Origin: Alloalcanivorax xenomutans
Lineage (GTDB): Bacteria > Pseudomonadota > Gammaproteobacteria > Pseudomonadales > Alcanivoracaceae
DNA: 64,000 nucleotides
Assembly: GCF_900217905.1 (NCBI RefSeq)
Contig: NZ_OBMO01000020.1
Location: 1 to 64,000, forward strand
Direction of reading: 5' to 3'
A program made the translations under genes and the position numbers. Of the stretch, positions 9,441 through 21,146 are shown piece after piece. Numbering within the stretch: position 1 is the first letter of the stretch; every line of letters begins with the position of its first letter. The notes beneath the pieces were generated by a model, which made no database searches, was not told the DNA's origin, and saw only the letters and a list, made by a program, of their open reading frames with translations.

Positions 9441-10067
9441 ATGGGTAAGCAATACAACCGTTTGAATAAAGACGATGCCGCCGTGTTATTGGTTGATCAT
9501 CAGGCGGGCTTGTTGTCGCTGGTTCGGGACATCGAGCCGGACAAGTTCAACAACAACGTGCTGGCACTGGCGGACCTGGCCAAGTACTTCAATCTGCCCA
9601 CCATTCTGACCACCAGCTTCGAGGATGGTCCCAACGGCCCGCTGATCCCGGAGCTGAAAGCACTGTTCCCCGATGCGCCGTATATTGCCCGGCCGGGGCA
9701 GATCAACGCCTGGGATAACGAGGACTTCGTCAAGGCGGTGAAAGCCACCGGCAAGAAGCAGCTGATCATCGCGGGTGTGGTGACGGAAGTGTGCGTGGCC
9801 TTTCCGGCGCTGTCGGCACTGGAGGAGGATTTCGATGTATTCGTGGTTACCGATGCCTCCGGTACCTTCGATCCGCTTACCCGGGATGCTGCCTGGGACC
9901 GGATGTCCGCCGCCGGGGCCCAACTGATGACCTGGTTCGGTACCGCCTGCGAATTGCACCGTGATTGGCGTAACGACGTTGAAGGCCTGGGAGCGTTGTT
10001 CTCGAAACATATTCCGGATTACCGGAATCTGATGACCAGCTACAACACGCTCACCGCCGGCAAATAA
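9441..10067 (+). CDS. ycaC: YcaC-family isochorismatase-like hydrolase
   Basis: The 208-residue protein is closely similar to YcaC of Pseudomonas and E. coli, a cysteine hydrolase of the isochorismatase superfamily whose natural substrate is not established. The catalytic triad positions are visible: D in LLVDHQAGL, a central lysine region, and C in GVVTEVCVAFPA (about residue 118). The start has GAGGAG 7 nt upstream. The gene ends in front of an intrinsic terminator shared with rho. It is probably controlled by the divergent LysR regulator. Confidence 0.92.
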   Translation: MGKQYNRLNKDDAAVLLVDHQAGLLSLVRDIEPDKFNNNVLALADLAKYFNLPTILTTSFEDGPNGPLIPELKALFPDAPYIARPGQINAWDNEDFVKAVKATGKKQLIIAGVVTEVCVAFPALSALEEDFDVFVVTDASGTFDPLTRDAAWDRMSAAGAQLMTWFGTACELHRDWRNDVEGLGALFSKHIPDYRNLMTSYNTLTAGK

Positions 10068-10081
10068 GCCGGTGTGAAAAC

Positions 10082-10130
10082 GCGAAAGGCCCGTCTCGGG
10101 TATCCGGGGCGGGCCTTTCGCTGTCTTTCT
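10082..10130. terminator. Bidirectional terminator between ycaC and rho
   Basis: A 12-bp perfect stem (GCGAAAGGCCCG / CGGGCCTTTCGC) is followed by TGTCTTTCT. It lies between two convergent genes. It has a weak T-tract on the + strand. Confidence 0.75.
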
Positions 10131-10145
10131 CGAGGTCAGCGCGGA

Positions 10146-11405
10146 TTATTTGCGCTTCATGGACTCGAAGAATTCCAGATTGGTCTTGGTCTGTTTCATC
10201 CGATCCAGCAGGAACTCCATGGCACCGATCTCATCCATCGGATGCAGCACTTTGCGCAGGATCCACATCTTCTGTAATTCGTCTTCGCTGACCAGCCGCT
10301 CTTCGCGACGGGTACCGGACTTCCTGATGTTGATGGCCGGGAATACACGCTTTTCGGATACCTTACGGTCCAGGTGCAGTTCCATGTTGCCGGTGCCCTT
10401 GAACTCCTCGTAGATCACCTCGTCCATCTTGGAACCGGTTTCCACCAGCGCGGTGGCGAGAATGGTCAGGCTGCCCCCTTCCTCGATGTTCCGGGCGGCG
10501 CCGAAGAAACGTTTCGGTTTCTCCAGGGCGTGGGCATCCACACCGCCGGTCAGAACCTTGCCGGAGCTGGGCTGCACGGTGTTGTAGGCACGCGCCAGAC
10601 GAGTAATGGAATCCAGCAGGATGATCACGTCCTGCTTGTGCTCGACCAGGCGTTTGGCCTTTTCGATCACCATTTCCGCCACCTGGACGTGACGGGCCGG
10701 CGGCTCGTCGAAGGTGGAGGCCACGACCTCACCGCGCACCGTGCGCGACATCTCCGTCACCTCTTCGGGACGTTCGTCGATCAGCAGCACGATCATGTGG
10801 GATTCGGGGTTGTTGCGGGCGATGGAGTGGGCGATGTTCTGCAGGAGCATGGTTTTACCGGCTTTCGGCGGGGCCACGATCAGGCCGCGCTGGCCTTTGC
10901 CGATCGGTGCCACCAGATCGATCACCCGGGCGGTGATGTCCTCGGTGGAGCCGTTGCCCACTTCCATGACCAACCGCTCGGTGGGAAACAGCGGCGTCAG
11001 GTTTTCAAACAGAATCTTGTTCTTGGCGTTTTCCGGCTTGTCGAAGTTGATCTCGTTGACCTTGAGCATGGCGAAATAGCGTTCGCCATCCTTGGGAGGC
11101 CGGATCTTCCCGGAAATGGTATCGCCGGTACGCAGGTTGAAGCGGCGAATCTGGCTCGGTGACACATAGATGTCATCCGGTCCCGCCAGATAGGAGCCTT
11201 CGGCGGAACGTAGAAAGCCAAAGCCATCCTGAAGAATCTCCAAGACGCCGTCGCCGTAAATGTCCGAGCCGTTTTTGGCGGCTCTCTTCAGAATCGAGAA
11301 GATGACGTCTTGTTTGCGGGTACGGGCCAGGTTTTCCAGGCCCAGTTCCTTGGCGATGTCCAGGAGTTCGCCAATAGGCTTCTGCTTCAGTTCGGTCAGA
11401 TTCAT
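10146..11405 (-). CDS. rho: Transcription termination factor Rho
   Basis: The full-length Rho protein (419 residues) is an RNA-dependent ATPase hexamer that ends transcription. The N-terminal cold-shock-like RNA-binding domain spans about residues 48-120 ([17 protein letters not shown]). The ATPase core has Walker A (APPKAGKT, near residue 180), Walker B ([16 protein letters not shown]) and the Q/R loops. Nothing is unusual in the protein. It has an exceptionally long (450 bp) upstream gap, suggesting a regulated leader, as Rho is known to control its own synthesis. Confidence 0.97.
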   Translation of the reverse strand: MNLTELKQKPIGELLDIAKELGLENLARTRKQDVIFSILKRAAKNGSDIYGDGVLEILQDGFGFLRSAEGSYLAGPDDIYVSPSQIRRFNLRTGDTISGKIRPPKDGERYFAMLKVNEINFDKPENAKNKILFENLTPLFPTERLVMEVGNGSTEDITARVIDLVAPIGKGQRGLIVAPPKAGKTMLLQNIAHSIARNNPESHMIVLLIDERPEEVTEMSRTVRGEVVASTFDEPPARHVQVAEMVIEKAKRLVEHKQDVIILLDSITRLARAYNTVQPSSGKVLTGGVDAHALEKPKRFFGAARNIEEGGSLTILATALVETGSKMDEVIYEEFKGTGNMELHLDRKVSEKRVFPAINIRKSGTRREERLVSEDELQKMWILRKVLHPMDEIGAMEFLLDRMKQTKTNLEFFESMKRK

Positions 11406-11855
11406 TGGTGTGTTGGGTGTCTAGAGAATGAATGATTGGAAAACACCTGGGGACGGTGTTGTTTTATGAAAGTCCGGTTACCGGATTCGTTGTCCCTACG
11501 ATGAGGGCACGTCGTTCTGGAGCGCTTAGCCGGCAAAGCCGTGGAAATCTCTAATTGATTGGTTCGTGAGGTTTCGGTGGGAAATATCAGGACATCCGGC
11601 CGGCGTGCTCAGGCCTGTTGTCGAATCATGGGTAATGAAGGGATGTCTCCCTGCCGAAAATCACCCACCGATGCCGCCCCTGACGCGAGGCCATGGGTGA
11701 ATCTTAACTCAAGAACAAATGAATTAGAGATCCCCTGCTTGAGGGTGCGAAAACGCTGGTTTTGGAATGTACCACCGTGGGTCGGCGCCTGTCCAGCCCA
11801 TAATCAAACGGATAGGAGACGAATTGATTACGGGCTGGCCGGGACTGACAGCGTA
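11406..11855. other. Long non-coding gap between trxA and rho (rho leader)
   Basis: No credible gene is visible on either strand. On the rho strand the proximal part holds a small hairpin about 40 nt upstream of the start (ACACC/GGTGT arms near 11443-11461) followed by Ts. The distal part is AT-richer. Rho genes of Pseudomonas carry a described structured 5' leader motif; whether this leader belongs to it cannot be judged by eye. Confidence 0.5.
11793..11838 (-). terminator. Hairpin downstream of trxA
   Basis: Fourteen-base arms (CCAGCCCATAATCA / TGATTACGGGCTGG) have one mismatch and an 18-nt loop. They lie 18 nt after the trxA stop. There is no T-run follows, so termination strength is uncertain. 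Confidence 0.5.
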
Positions 11856-12182
11856 CTACAGGGTGCTGTCCAGGAAAGCGGAGAGCTGGGACTTGGACAG
11901 CGCGCCCACTTTGGTGGCTTCGACGTCGCCGTTCTTGAACACGGTGAGGGTCGGGATGCCCCGTACGCCGTATTTGCGCGGGGTATCCGGGTTCTCGTCA
12001 ATGTTCAGCTTGGCGATGGTCAGCTTGTCGGCGTATTCCTTGGACAGGTCTTCCAGGATCGGCGCCACCATCTTGCACGGGCCGCACCACGGTGCCCAGT
12101 AGTCCACCAGAACCGGACCGTCCGCCTTGAGGACCTTGTCCTCGAAGTCGGCGTCGGTCACGTTGATAATCTCGCCGCTCAT
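11856..12182 (-). CDS. trxA: Thioredoxin 1
   Basis: This is a standard 108-residue cytoplasmic thioredoxin with the active site WCGPCKM at about residues 32-38, the cis-proline segment VRGIPTL and the conserved buried aspartate. It reduces protein disulfides with electrons from thioredoxin reductase. The start has AGGAGA 7 nt upstream. It is divergent from ppx. The usual downstream neighbour rho follows after a long gap and probably has its own promoter. Confidence 0.97.
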   Translation of the reverse strand: MSGEIINVTDADFEDKVLKADGPVLVDYWAPWCGPCKMVAPILEDLSKEYADKLTIAKLNIDENPDTPRKYGVRGIPTLTVFKNGDVEATKVGALSKSQLSAFLDSTL

Positions 12183-12390
12183 GAATATCTCCTGCTTAAG
12201 GGTTTCGCGGGATTGATACTATCGGGCCGCCAACGTGGGATTTCAAGCGTGAAGGTCGATTACGCTGACAGCCGGACCCTATGACGGGGGCGATTGCTGG
12301 TTGCGGCGCGCCGTTGCGGCGCCGAAAATCAAACCACGGGGCGCGCCGGTGACGGTCGCCATTTCCGCAGCTTGGCAGAGAGGGAACAAT

Positions 12391-13881
12391 TTGCGACAAG
12401 GCGAGCAACTGGCGGCCATCGATCTGGGCTCCAATAGTTTTCATATGGTGGTGGCGCGTCAGGATCAGGGAGAAGTACGCCTGCTGGAAGGTCTCTCGGA
12501 AAAGGTGCAGCTGGGCAGCGGTCTGGACAGGGACAACCGACTGGATGAGGAAACCCAACAGCGGGCACTGGAGTGTCTGGCCCGGTTTGCTCAGCGGATC
12601 ACCGGAGTGCGCCGGGGCAATGTCCGGGTAGTGGGCACCAACACCCTGCGCATGGCGCGTAACGCCAAGGCGTTTATCGCCCGTGCCGAGCAGGTTCTTG
12701 GCCATGACATCGAGGTGGTGGCCGGCCGTGAAGAAGCTCGCCTGATTTACCTGGGGGTGGCTCACAGTCTCGCCGCCAATGGCGGCAGCCGGCTGGTGGT
12801 GGACATCGGCGGCGGTTCCAGTGAACTGATTATCGGCGAAGGGTTCGAGGCGGTGGAGACCGAGTCCCTGCATATGGGCTGTGTCAGTTTCCGCCAACGC
12901 TTCTTCGCCGATGGCCGTATCACCGAGGCGGGCATGGCCAGAGCGGTCACCGCCGCTCGCCAGGAAGTGCTGTCGATCGAGGCCAATTACCGGCGGATGG
13001 GATGGACTCAGGCGGTGGGTGCCTCCGGCACTATCAAAGCCATTGCCCAGGTGTGTGAGGAAGGAGGCCTCACTGATCATGGCATTACCCTGGAAGCGCT
13101 GGAGAAAATCGCTCGCAAAGTGGTGAAAGCCGGGTCCGCGGACGCCTTGTCCCTGAAAGGCTTACGCGAGGACCGCAAGCCGATTTTTGCCTCCGGGCTG
13201 GCCATCCTGCTGGGGATCTTCCGGCAGCTGGGCATTACCCATATGACGGTATCCGCCGGCGCCCTGCGCGAAGGGTTGCTCTATGACCTGCTGGGGCGTT
13301 TTACCCATGAGGATGTCCGTGAGCGCAGCGTGCAGGCGGTAATGGACCGCTACCGGGTGGAGCCGGCCCAGGCGCGCCGGGTACACGACACCGTGATGGC
13401 GTTGCATCGGTCGGTGGCGGAGGCGTGGTCGCTGGATGATGAGGCGCTGCTGGATACCCTGCGCTGGGCGGCGTTATTGCATGAAGTGGGCCTGACCGTC
13501 TCTCACAGCCAGTTCCACAAGCATGGCGCTTATATGCTTTCCAACGCCGACCTGCCCGGTTTCTCGCGTCAGGAACAGGCGGCGGTGGCGCTGCTGGTGC
13601 GCGGCCACCGCCGCAAGTTGCCGCTGTCGGCGCTGTCGGAATGGGACGATGAAGAACGGGAACCGCTGCTGCGCTTGTGCCTGCTGCTGCGTCTGGCCTG
13701 TCGCCTGCATCATGCGCGCAGCGCCGAGCCGCTGCCGCCGTTAAGCCTGGTCGCCGACGGCAAGGTATTGACGCTGAGCTTCCCGCAAGGCTGGCTGGAG
13801 GAACACCCGCTGACCCAGGCGGATCTGGAACAGGAGCAGGAATTCTTCCAGAGCAGCGACTACCGTCTTGTGGTGATCTGA
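12391..13881 (+). CDS. ppx: Exopolyphosphatase (Ppx/GppA family)
   Basis: The 496-residue protein hydrolyses inorganic polyphosphate from its ends. The ASKHA ATPase-like N-terminal half shows AAIDLGSNSFHMVV (residues 9-22) and VVDIGGGSSELIIG (about 137-150). The C-terminal HD-like domain includes LLHEVGLTVSHSQFHKHGAYM. The start is placed at a TTG with AGAGGGA 5 nt upstream, because the conserved core begins nine residues later; a longer frame opens at 12301. The gene ends at a strong terminator. The opposing enzyme, ppk1, lies one gene away on the other strand. Confidence 0.93.
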   Translation: MRQGEQLAAIDLGSNSFHMVVARQDQGEVRLLEGLSEKVQLGSGLDRDNRLDEETQQRALECLARFAQRITGVRRGNVRVVGTNTLRMARNAKAFIARAEQVLGHDIEVVAGREEARLIYLGVAHSLAANGGSRLVVDIGGGSSELIIGEGFEAVETESLHMGCVSFRQRFFADGRITEAGMARAVTAARQEVLSIEANYRRMGWTQAVGASGTIKAIAQVCEEGGLTDHGITLEALEKIARKVVKAGSADALSLKGLREDRKPIFASGLAILLGIFRQLGITHMTVSAGALREGLLYDLLGRFTHEDVRERSVQAVMDRYRVEPAQARRVHDTVMALHRSVAEAWSLDDEALLDTLRWAALLHEVGLTVSHSQFHKHGAYMLSNADLPGFSRQEQAAVALLVRGHRRKLPLSALSEWDDEEREPLLRLCLLLRLACRLHHARSAEPLPPLSLVADGKVLTLSFPQGWLEEHPLTQADLEQEQEFFQSSDYRLVVI

Positions 13882-13884
13882 TCC

Positions 13885-13908
13885 ACCGGGGCGCGCGCCC
13901 CGGTTTTT
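13885..13908 (+). terminator. Intrinsic terminator of ppx
   Basis: The self-complementary stem CCGGGGCGC/GCGCCCCGG is followed by TTTTT, a few bases after the ppx stop. Confidence 0.85.
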
Positions 13909-13985
13909 CCCCGAAACTCAGCAATTTCGGTCAGGATGCCGCCGCCGCCCGCGGGCATAGTGGCCGCGTGTTGAGGAGGTGCGGT

Positions 13986-14855
13986 ATGGCTGAAAGTAAA
14001 GCGGTGAAGTATGACGACCGCTTCGGGCTGGTGTTTGATTACATCAATGACCATTTGTCCGAGGATCTGTCGGTCGATCATTTGAGCCGCGTGGCGAACT
14101 TTTCCAAGTTCCACTTTCACCGCCAGTTTTCCCTGTACGCCGGAATCAGCGTATGCCGCTATATCCAACTGATGCGGTTGCGCCGGGCTTCTTACCAACT
14201 GGCCTTTGAAGATGATACCCGCGTTATTGATATAGCCCTGGAGGCGGGCTTCGAAAATCCGGAGTCGTTTTCACGGGCGTTCAAGCAGGCATTCGGGCAA
14301 ACACCGACTCAATTCCGTCAAGACCCGGCCTGGGAGCCGTGGAATCAACAGTATCGTTTCCCGATTCGAACAAGGACAGCCAATATGCAAGTGAAGATCG
14401 TTCATTTCCCCGAGACCCGCGTCGCGGCTCTGGAGCACATAGGGCCCCCGGAGACCGTCAACGACACCGCCAAACGATTTATGCAGTGGCGCAAGGAAAC
14501 CGGTCTGTCGCCGGTAAAAACCAGTGCCACCTATGGCCTGGCGCACGATGATCCCGCTTTGGCGGCGCCAGAGCAGTTCCGCTTCGAGGTGTGTGGGACG
14601 GTGGGCGCTGAAGTGCCGGAAAACCCTCAGGGCGTGAGGAACAAAGTGATTCCCGCCGGCCGTTGCGCCGTGGTACGGCATTTCGGTTCCCATGATCGTA
14701 TCGGCGATGGCGCGTACTTCCTTTACCGGGAATGGCTGCCGGAAAGCGGCGAGGAGCTAAGGGATTTTCCGTTGTTCTTTCACTATCTGAATCTGATGCC
14801 GGAAACCCCGGAGCACGAGCTGGTAACGGATCTCTATCTGCCGTTACGAGATTGA
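13986..14855 (+). CDS. AraC-family regulator fused to a GyrI-like effector domain
   Basis: The 289-residue protein has the Rob-like layout reversed from classical AraC. The two-helix-turn-helix AraC DNA-binding domain is N-terminal (about residues 10-110, DHLSRVANFSKFHFHRQF and ALEAGFENPESFSRAFKQAFG). A GyrI/SOUL-like small-molecule-binding domain follows (about 130-289, MQVKIVHFPETRVAALEHIGPPE). Such proteins sense hydrophobic or drug-like ligands and activate stress or efflux genes. The start has GAGGAGG 6 nt upstream. No obvious target is adjacent; ligand and targets are unknown. Confidence 0.88.
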   Translation: MAESKAVKYDDRFGLVFDYINDHLSEDLSVDHLSRVANFSKFHFHRQFSLYAGISVCRYIQLMRLRRASYQLAFEDDTRVIDIALEAGFENPESFSRAFKQAFGQTPTQFRQDPAWEPWNQQYRFPIRTRTANMQVKIVHFPETRVAALEHIGPPETVNDTAKRFMQWRKETGLSPVKTSATYGLAHDDPALAAPEQFRFEVCGTVGAEVPENPQGVRNKVIPAGRCAVVRHFGSHDRIGDGAYFLYREWLPESGEELRDFPLFFHYLNLMPETPEHELVTDLYLPLRD

Positions 14856-14869
14856 CTCGGGTACTAATG

Positions 14870-14898
14870 GCGCGGCGGAGGCAGAGTCTCCGCCGCGC
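14870..14898. terminator. Hairpin between convergent AraC-type gene and ppk1
   Basis: An 11-bp perfect stem (GCGCGGCGGAG / CTCCGCCGCGC) with a 7-nt loop lies between two convergent stops. No long T-run is present. Confidence 0.6.
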
Positions 14899-14922
14899 TC
14901 CACCAAGGAAGCAAGGGTGGTT

Positions 14923-17007
14923 TCAACCGTTGCTGAGTGCTTCCAACAAGGCCTGTTGAGCCAGGAACGGCTCCTCGCCGGGGGCGGGTTCGGCCCGCCG
15001 GTAGCTGCCGTCCGCGCTCAGCAACCAGGCCTGGGTATTATCGCGCAGATAGAAGTGCAGGCCTTCCTCCAATATCTGTTTCTTGAGTTTGGGGTCATTG
15101 ACCGGGAAGCAGGTTTCCACCCGGTTGAACAGATTGCGGTCCATCCAGTCGGCACTGGCGCAGTACACAAGATCCTCGCCAGCGTGGTGAAAATGATAAA
15201 TACGGGTGTGTTCCAGGAAGCGGCCGATGATGGAGCGGACCCGGATATTTTCCGACAGGCCGGGAATGCCCGGTCGCAGACAGCAGATCCCTCGCACGAT
15301 CAAATCGATCTCCACCCCCGCCTGACTGGCCCGGTACAGCGCCTGCATGATGTGCTCTTCGGTGAGGGAGTTGAACTTGGCGATGATCCGCGCCGGTTTG
15401 CCGGCACGGGCCTGCTCGGTCTCGAACTCGATCCATTCCATCAGGCTTGGATGCAGGGTGAACGGCGCATGCTTGAGTTGCTTGAGCCGTGCCGCCTTAC
15501 CCATGCCGGTGAGTTCCTGGAAGATCTTGTGCACGTCCTGGCAGATTCCCGGCTCGGCGGTGAGCAGCCCGTAGTCAGTGTAGAACTTGGTGGTCTTGGT
15601 GTGATAGTTGCCGGTGCCCAGATGCGCGTAGCGTTTCATGCCGTCGCCGTCCCGGCGCAGCACCAGCAGCATTTTTGAGTGGGTTTTATAGCCCACCACG
15701 CCGTATACCACGATGGCGCCGGCCTCCTGCAGGCGGCGGGCCCCCTCGATGTTGGACTCCTCATCGAAGCGGGCGCGCAGTTCCACCACCGCGATGACTT
15801 CCTTGCCATTACGGGCGGCGGTCTCCAGATGATCGAGAATCTCCGAGTTGGTACCGGTGCGATACAGGGTTTGTTTGATCGCCAGAACCTTGGGATCCCG
15901 GGCCGCTTCGGCCAACAGATTGACCACCGGGCTGAAGCTCTCGAACGGGTGATGCAGCAGGATATCGCCCTGGTCGATGGCATCGAAAATGCTTTCGTAT
16001 TTGCGCACCGGTGCCGGCACCCGGGGCGTGAATGGCGGGTAGTGCAGGCGCGGCCGGTTGACGCTGGTGAACATGCGCGCCAGGTTCACCGGCCCATTGG
16101 CCTTATAGGCATCCACCTGGCCCAGTTCGAACTGTTCCAGCAGATAGTCGATCAGATGCTGAGGGCAGTTATCCGCCACTTCCAACCTTACCTCGTCGCC
16201 GTAGCGCCGGGACAGTAACTCCCCTTTGAGCGCGCTGGCCAGATCCTCCACATCCTCGTCCACCTCCAGATCCGCGTTGCGGGTGACGCGGAACTGGTAG
16301 CAGCCGGTGGCTTTCATGCCTGGAAACAGATCGCTGACGTGGGCATGGATCATGGAAGAGAGGAAGATGAAATTATCGTCGCCGTTTTCGCACACCTCAT
16401 CGGGCAGCCGGATCAGGCGAGGCAATGATCGTGGTGCCGGCACGATGGCCAGACCGGTGGAACGGCCGAAGGCGTCCTTGCCGTCCAGTGGCACGATGAA
16501 ATTGAGGCTCTTGTTGACCAGTCGCGGGAACGGGTGGGCCGGGTCCAGGGCGATGGGCGTGAGCACGGGGTAGACCTGGTCACGGAAGTATTTCTTGACC
16601 CACTCGGCCTGGGCTTCCGTCCAATGCTCGCGGCGCAGGAAGTGGACGCCTTCCTCGGCCAGGGCCGGCAGCAGGATGTCCTGCAGGATGTGGTATTGGC
16701 GCTGCACCGCTTCGTGGGTAATGCGCGAGATCTCCGCCAGCACCTCTTGAGGCAGCATACCGTCCGGTCCCGGTGTGCCGGTGCCGGTTTCCATCTGATT
16801 GCGCAACCCCGCGACCCGGATCTCGAAAAACTCATCCATGTTGGAAGAGAAAATCAGCAGGAAGTTGAGGCGCTCCATCAGGGGATGGCGCTCATCCATG
16901 GCCTGCTCCAGCACCCGCAGGTTGAACTGCAGCAGACTAAGTTCGCGGTTGATGTAGTTGTCGGGGTTGCTCAAGTCCATGGACGGCTGATTGGCGTTGG
17001 CGTTCAT
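14923..17007 (-). CDS. ppk1: Polyphosphate kinase 1
   Basis: The 694-residue PPK1 reversibly transfers the ATP gamma phosphate to polyphosphate. The four PPK domains are recognisable: N-terminal [19 protein letters not shown], the middle head domain, and the two phospholipase-D-like C-terminal domains. The latter include the autophosphorylated histidine region [23 protein letters not shown] and [21 protein letters not shown]. The start has CAGGATG in Shine-Dalgarno position. A three-repeat Pho box lies just upstream, so induction by phosphate starvation through PhoB is likely. Confidence 0.96.
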   Translation of the reverse strand: MNANANQPSMDLSNPDNYINRELSLLQFNLRVLEQAMDERHPLMERLNFLLIFSSNMDEFFEIRVAGLRNQMETGTGTPGPDGMLPQEVLAEISRITHEAVQRQYHILQDILLPALAEEGVHFLRREHWTEAQAEWVKKYFRDQVYPVLTPIALDPAHPFPRLVNKSLNFIVPLDGKDAFGRSTGLAIVPAPRSLPRLIRLPDEVCENGDDNFIFLSSMIHAHVSDLFPGMKATGCYQFRVTRNADLEVDEDVEDLASALKGELLSRRYGDEVRLEVADNCPQHLIDYLLEQFELGQVDAYKANGPVNLARMFTSVNRPRLHYPPFTPRVPAPVRKYESIFDAIDQGDILLHHPFESFSPVVNLLAEAARDPKVLAIKQTLYRTGTNSEILDHLETAARNGKEVIAVVELRARFDEESNIEGARRLQEAGAIVVYGVVGYKTHSKMLLVLRRDGDGMKRYAHLGTGNYHTKTTKFYTDYGLLTAEPGICQDVHKIFQELTGMGKAARLKQLKHAPFTLHPSLMEWIEFETEQARAGKPARIIAKFNSLTEEHIMQALYRASQAGVEIDLIVRGICCLRPGIPGLSENIRVRSIIGRFLEHTRIYHFHHAGEDLVYCASADWMDRNLFNRVETCFPVNDPKLKKQILEEGLHFYLRDNTQAWLLSADGSYRRAEPAPGEEPFLAQQALLEALSNG

Positions 17008-17043
17008 GATGACATCCTGGCCCGGGGAGAGGCCCTCTATTGG

Positions 17044-17071
17044 ATGACACTAATATGACATGGCAATGACA
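17044..17071 (-). promoter_or_regulatory. Pho box (PhoB site) upstream of ppk1
   Basis: On the ppk1 strand, TGTCAT occurs three times in exact 11-bp phase (read as ATGACA at 17044, 17055 and 17066 on the + strand), within CTGTCATTGCCATGTCATAT. This is the PhoB direct-repeat pattern. It lies 37-64 nt before the ppk1 start codon. Confidence 0.8.
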
Positions 17072-17205
17072 GCCACCAAATAGATTTTCGTTTAGACCAT
17101 GGATTGTGGTGGTCACGTCCGGGGTAGGTGGCAGGGGGCATCGCCAGCAGCGTCAAGAAGGATTAATGCAAGTTTGTGAAATTAATATACTAATGCTTAT
17201 CGTAT

Positions 17206-17220
17206 TGATAATTGTTATCA
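17206..17220 (+). promoter_or_regulatory. Fur box upstream of TonB receptor
   Basis: The palindrome TGATAATTGTTATCA resembles the 7-1-7 Fur consensus. It sits in an AT-rich promoter-like stretch about 40 nt before the receptor start. Iron-dependent repression is the expected effect. Confidence 0.75.
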
Positions 17221-17261
17221 TTTGATGATCTTGCCAATGTCCATGCAGTATGGGAGTCATC

Positions 17262-19379
17262 ATGAATCATCACACAGTGACCGGGGTGCGCGGTGGGGGC
17301 CGTCCCCTTGGTTTGGCCGGGGTATTGCTGCCCCTTTGGGCTTTTTCACCATCCCTGGCCCTGGCCGAGGCGGCCACCAATGTACTCGACCCGGTGGAGG
17401 TGAGCACGGACGCTCCCGAGCGCGAAAACTACATTACGCTGGACCGGCCCGCCGCGGGCGGCAAACTGCCGGTGGCGGTGGAACGCCAGCCGTTCGCCAT
17501 CGAGGTGGTGGACCGGGCAACCATGGAAGATACCGGCGCCAAGAATATCCAGGATGCCTTGCTGTATTCGCCCGGTGTGCATAGCGGTAACTTCGGCTTC
17601 GATACCCGGATCGACTCGGCCAAGGTGCGTGGGATGGAGCCGTCGTTCTATGTCGACGGGCTGCGTTATCTGTACGGTTCCTACAATACGGTGCGCCCCA
17701 ACCTGTACGCCCTGGAAAGTATCGAGGTTCTCAAGGGGCCTTCTTCGGTCCTGTATGGACAATCGGAACTGGGCGGTATCATCAATGCCGTTTCCAAATT
17801 GCCGAAGGCGGAAAAGCAGGGGGAGCTGTGGGCGCAGGTGGGCTCGTTCGATCGCAAGCAGATCGCCGCGGATGTCACCGGCCCTCTGTCGGAAGATGGC
17901 AGGCTGTTGTATCGGCTGGTGGCCCTCAAGCGTGACAGCGGCACGCAGGTGGACCACGTCGACGACGATGGCTATTTGTTCGCGCCGTCCATCACCTGGC
18001 TGCCCACCGATGACACCACCATCAGCCTGTTGTTCAACAGTCAGGAGGATAACGGGGCGGTGTCCGCCCAGTTTCTGCCGTCCGAGGGCACCATCGATCC
18101 CGGTCCGTTGGGTGATATCGGGTCCGAAACCTTTGTCGGCGAGCCCGACTGGGACCGCTATGACCGCCGCCGGGATGAGGTTTCGCTGCTGGTCGATCAG
18201 CGTCTTGACGAGCAATGGTCCATCGGCCTGACCGCACGTTATTCGGAGAGTGACACCGAGACCCGGGAGCATTGGGCCGCCATCGGCTCCCCGCCGGATG
18301 CCGACGGCATGATCAACCGGGCCATCTACATGTCCGACAAGGGCACGGAGGTGTTGAACTTCGACGTCCGCCTCAAAGGTAACATCGACGTGGGCGTTAC
18401 CCACCACAACATCGTAATCGGAGTGGATCGGCAGGACGCGCTCTGGACCGAGGACAACACCTTCTCCGGGGTGGGTACGCCGATCAACGTCTACGATCCG
18501 GTCTACGGCGACGTCAATTACGCGGCCCTTGATCCTCAGGACATGAACGACAATGAGCTGAAACAGACGGGCGTTTACCTGGTCGATCACATGGAAGTGG
18601 GCCGCGTGGTGGTGGCCGGCGCCCTGCGTTATGACGACACCACCAGCACCACGCTGGTGGTGAATGGCGCGGACACCGACAAGGACGATCACGCCACCAC
18701 CGGCCGTCTCGGCCTGATGTACCGGTTCGATTTTGGTTTGTCACCCTACATCAGCTATTCGGAATCGTTTGTTCCCAATCTGGGGACCTCCGGTGGTCAG
18801 TCGCTCGATCCCACCACCGGTGAACAGCGCGAGGCGGGCATCAAGTACCTTTCACCCGCCAAGGATTGGGAAGTCACCGCCGCCTGGTTCGATATCGAGG
18901 AAACCAACCGGGTCATGACGTCGGGGACCAACCCCCAGGAGGTGGATCAAACCGGTGCCACCGCCGACGGCTGGGAAGTCGGTATCAAGAAGCGGTGGCG
19001 CAACCTCAGCCTGTTGGCGAGCTACACCAAACTGGACGCCAAGCAGGATACCAGCGGGGAGCGGCTGCCCTTCGTCGCCGAGGAAGTTGCCTCCGCCTGG
19101 GGTAAATACGAAATGGAGAACGGCTTGCGCTTCGGTGCCGGTGTCCGCTACCAGGGCACGACTGTTGGCTACGATTACGGAAATGGTGTTGGGCCCGAGG
19201 TGCCGTCGGTGACGTTGTATGACGCCATGATCGGTTACACCACCGGGCCCTGGGATTTCACTCTTACCGGCAAGAATCTGGCGGACAAGGAATACGTTTC
19301 CTGGTGCCGGGGCGAGGGCTATGACTGCGGTTATGGAGAGCGGCGGATGATCCTGGGGGATGTGCGTTACCGGTTCTGA
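17262..19379 (+). CDS. TonB-dependent siderophore receptor
   Basis: The 705-residue outer-membrane receptor has a signal peptide (about residues 1-35, ending ALAEA). The plug domain is about 55-160, with VLKGPSSVLYGQSELGGIINAVSK, and a 22-strand barrel ends in the canonical aromatic terminus RYRF. Family resemblance is to ferrichrome/hydroxamate-type FhuA/FoxA receptors, though the siderophore cannot be fixed from sequence. The second ATG is chosen because GGGAG lies 7 nt upstream. No STN domain is present, so it is a pure transporter without sigma signalling. The Fur box upstream supports iron control. Confidence 0.9.
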   Translation: MNHHTVTGVRGGGRPLGLAGVLLPLWAFSPSLALAEAATNVLDPVEVSTDAPERENYITLDRPAAGGKLPVAVERQPFAIEVVDRATMEDTGAKNIQDALLYSPGVHSGNFGFDTRIDSAKVRGMEPSFYVDGLRYLYGSYNTVRPNLYALESIEVLKGPSSVLYGQSELGGIINAVSKLPKAEKQGELWAQVGSFDRKQIAADVTGPLSEDGRLLYRLVALKRDSGTQVDHVDDDGYLFAPSITWLPTDDTTISLLFNSQEDNGAVSAQFLPSEGTIDPGPLGDIGSETFVGEPDWDRYDRRRDEVSLLVDQRLDEQWSIGLTARYSESDTETREHWAAIGSPPDADGMINRAIYMSDKGTEVLNFDVRLKGNIDVGVTHHNIVIGVDRQDALWTEDNTFSGVGTPINVYDPVYGDVNYAALDPQDMNDNELKQTGVYLVDHMEVGRVVVAGALRYDDTTSTTLVVNGADTDKDDHATTGRLGLMYRFDFGLSPYISYSESFVPNLGTSGGQSLDPTTGEQREAGIKYLSPAKDWEVTAAWFDIEETNRVMTSGTNPQEVDQTGATADGWEVGIKKRWRNLSLLASYTKLDAKQDTSGERLPFVAEEVASAWGKYEMENGLRFGAGVRYQGTTVGYDYGNGVGPEVPSVTLYDAMIGYTTGPWDFTLTGKNLADKEYVSWCRGEGYDCGYGERRMILGDVRYRF

Positions 19380-19390
19380 TATGGAGAAGG

Positions 19391-19417
19391 GGAAGGCCGG
19401 TGTGTTTCCGGCCTTCC
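19391..19417. terminator. Hairpin between convergent receptor gene and hemB
   Basis: A 10-bp perfect stem (GGAAGGCCGG / CCGGCCTTCC) with a 7-nt loop follows the receptor stop. It probably serves both converging genes. Confidence 0.65.
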
Positions 19418-19429
19418 TTCACCAGAGTC

Positions 19430-20446
<1,017 letters not shown>

Positions 20447-20630
20447 TTACCTTACAGTGAGAGTCGTGTTTGAAAGCCTTGGTTCATCAGCCTCGATGGG
20501 GACTCGGTAAGCCGATCGGCGCCAGGGCGGCGGGGCGCCGCTGGCTGTGACGTAACAATCGCGAGATGATAGCGCGATGTGCGCCGGGCAGTTTACCAAT
20601 GCCGGCAAGGTTGATCCATTGAGGAAGGCT

Positions 20631-21142
<512 letters not shown>

Positions 21143-21146
<4 letters not shown>

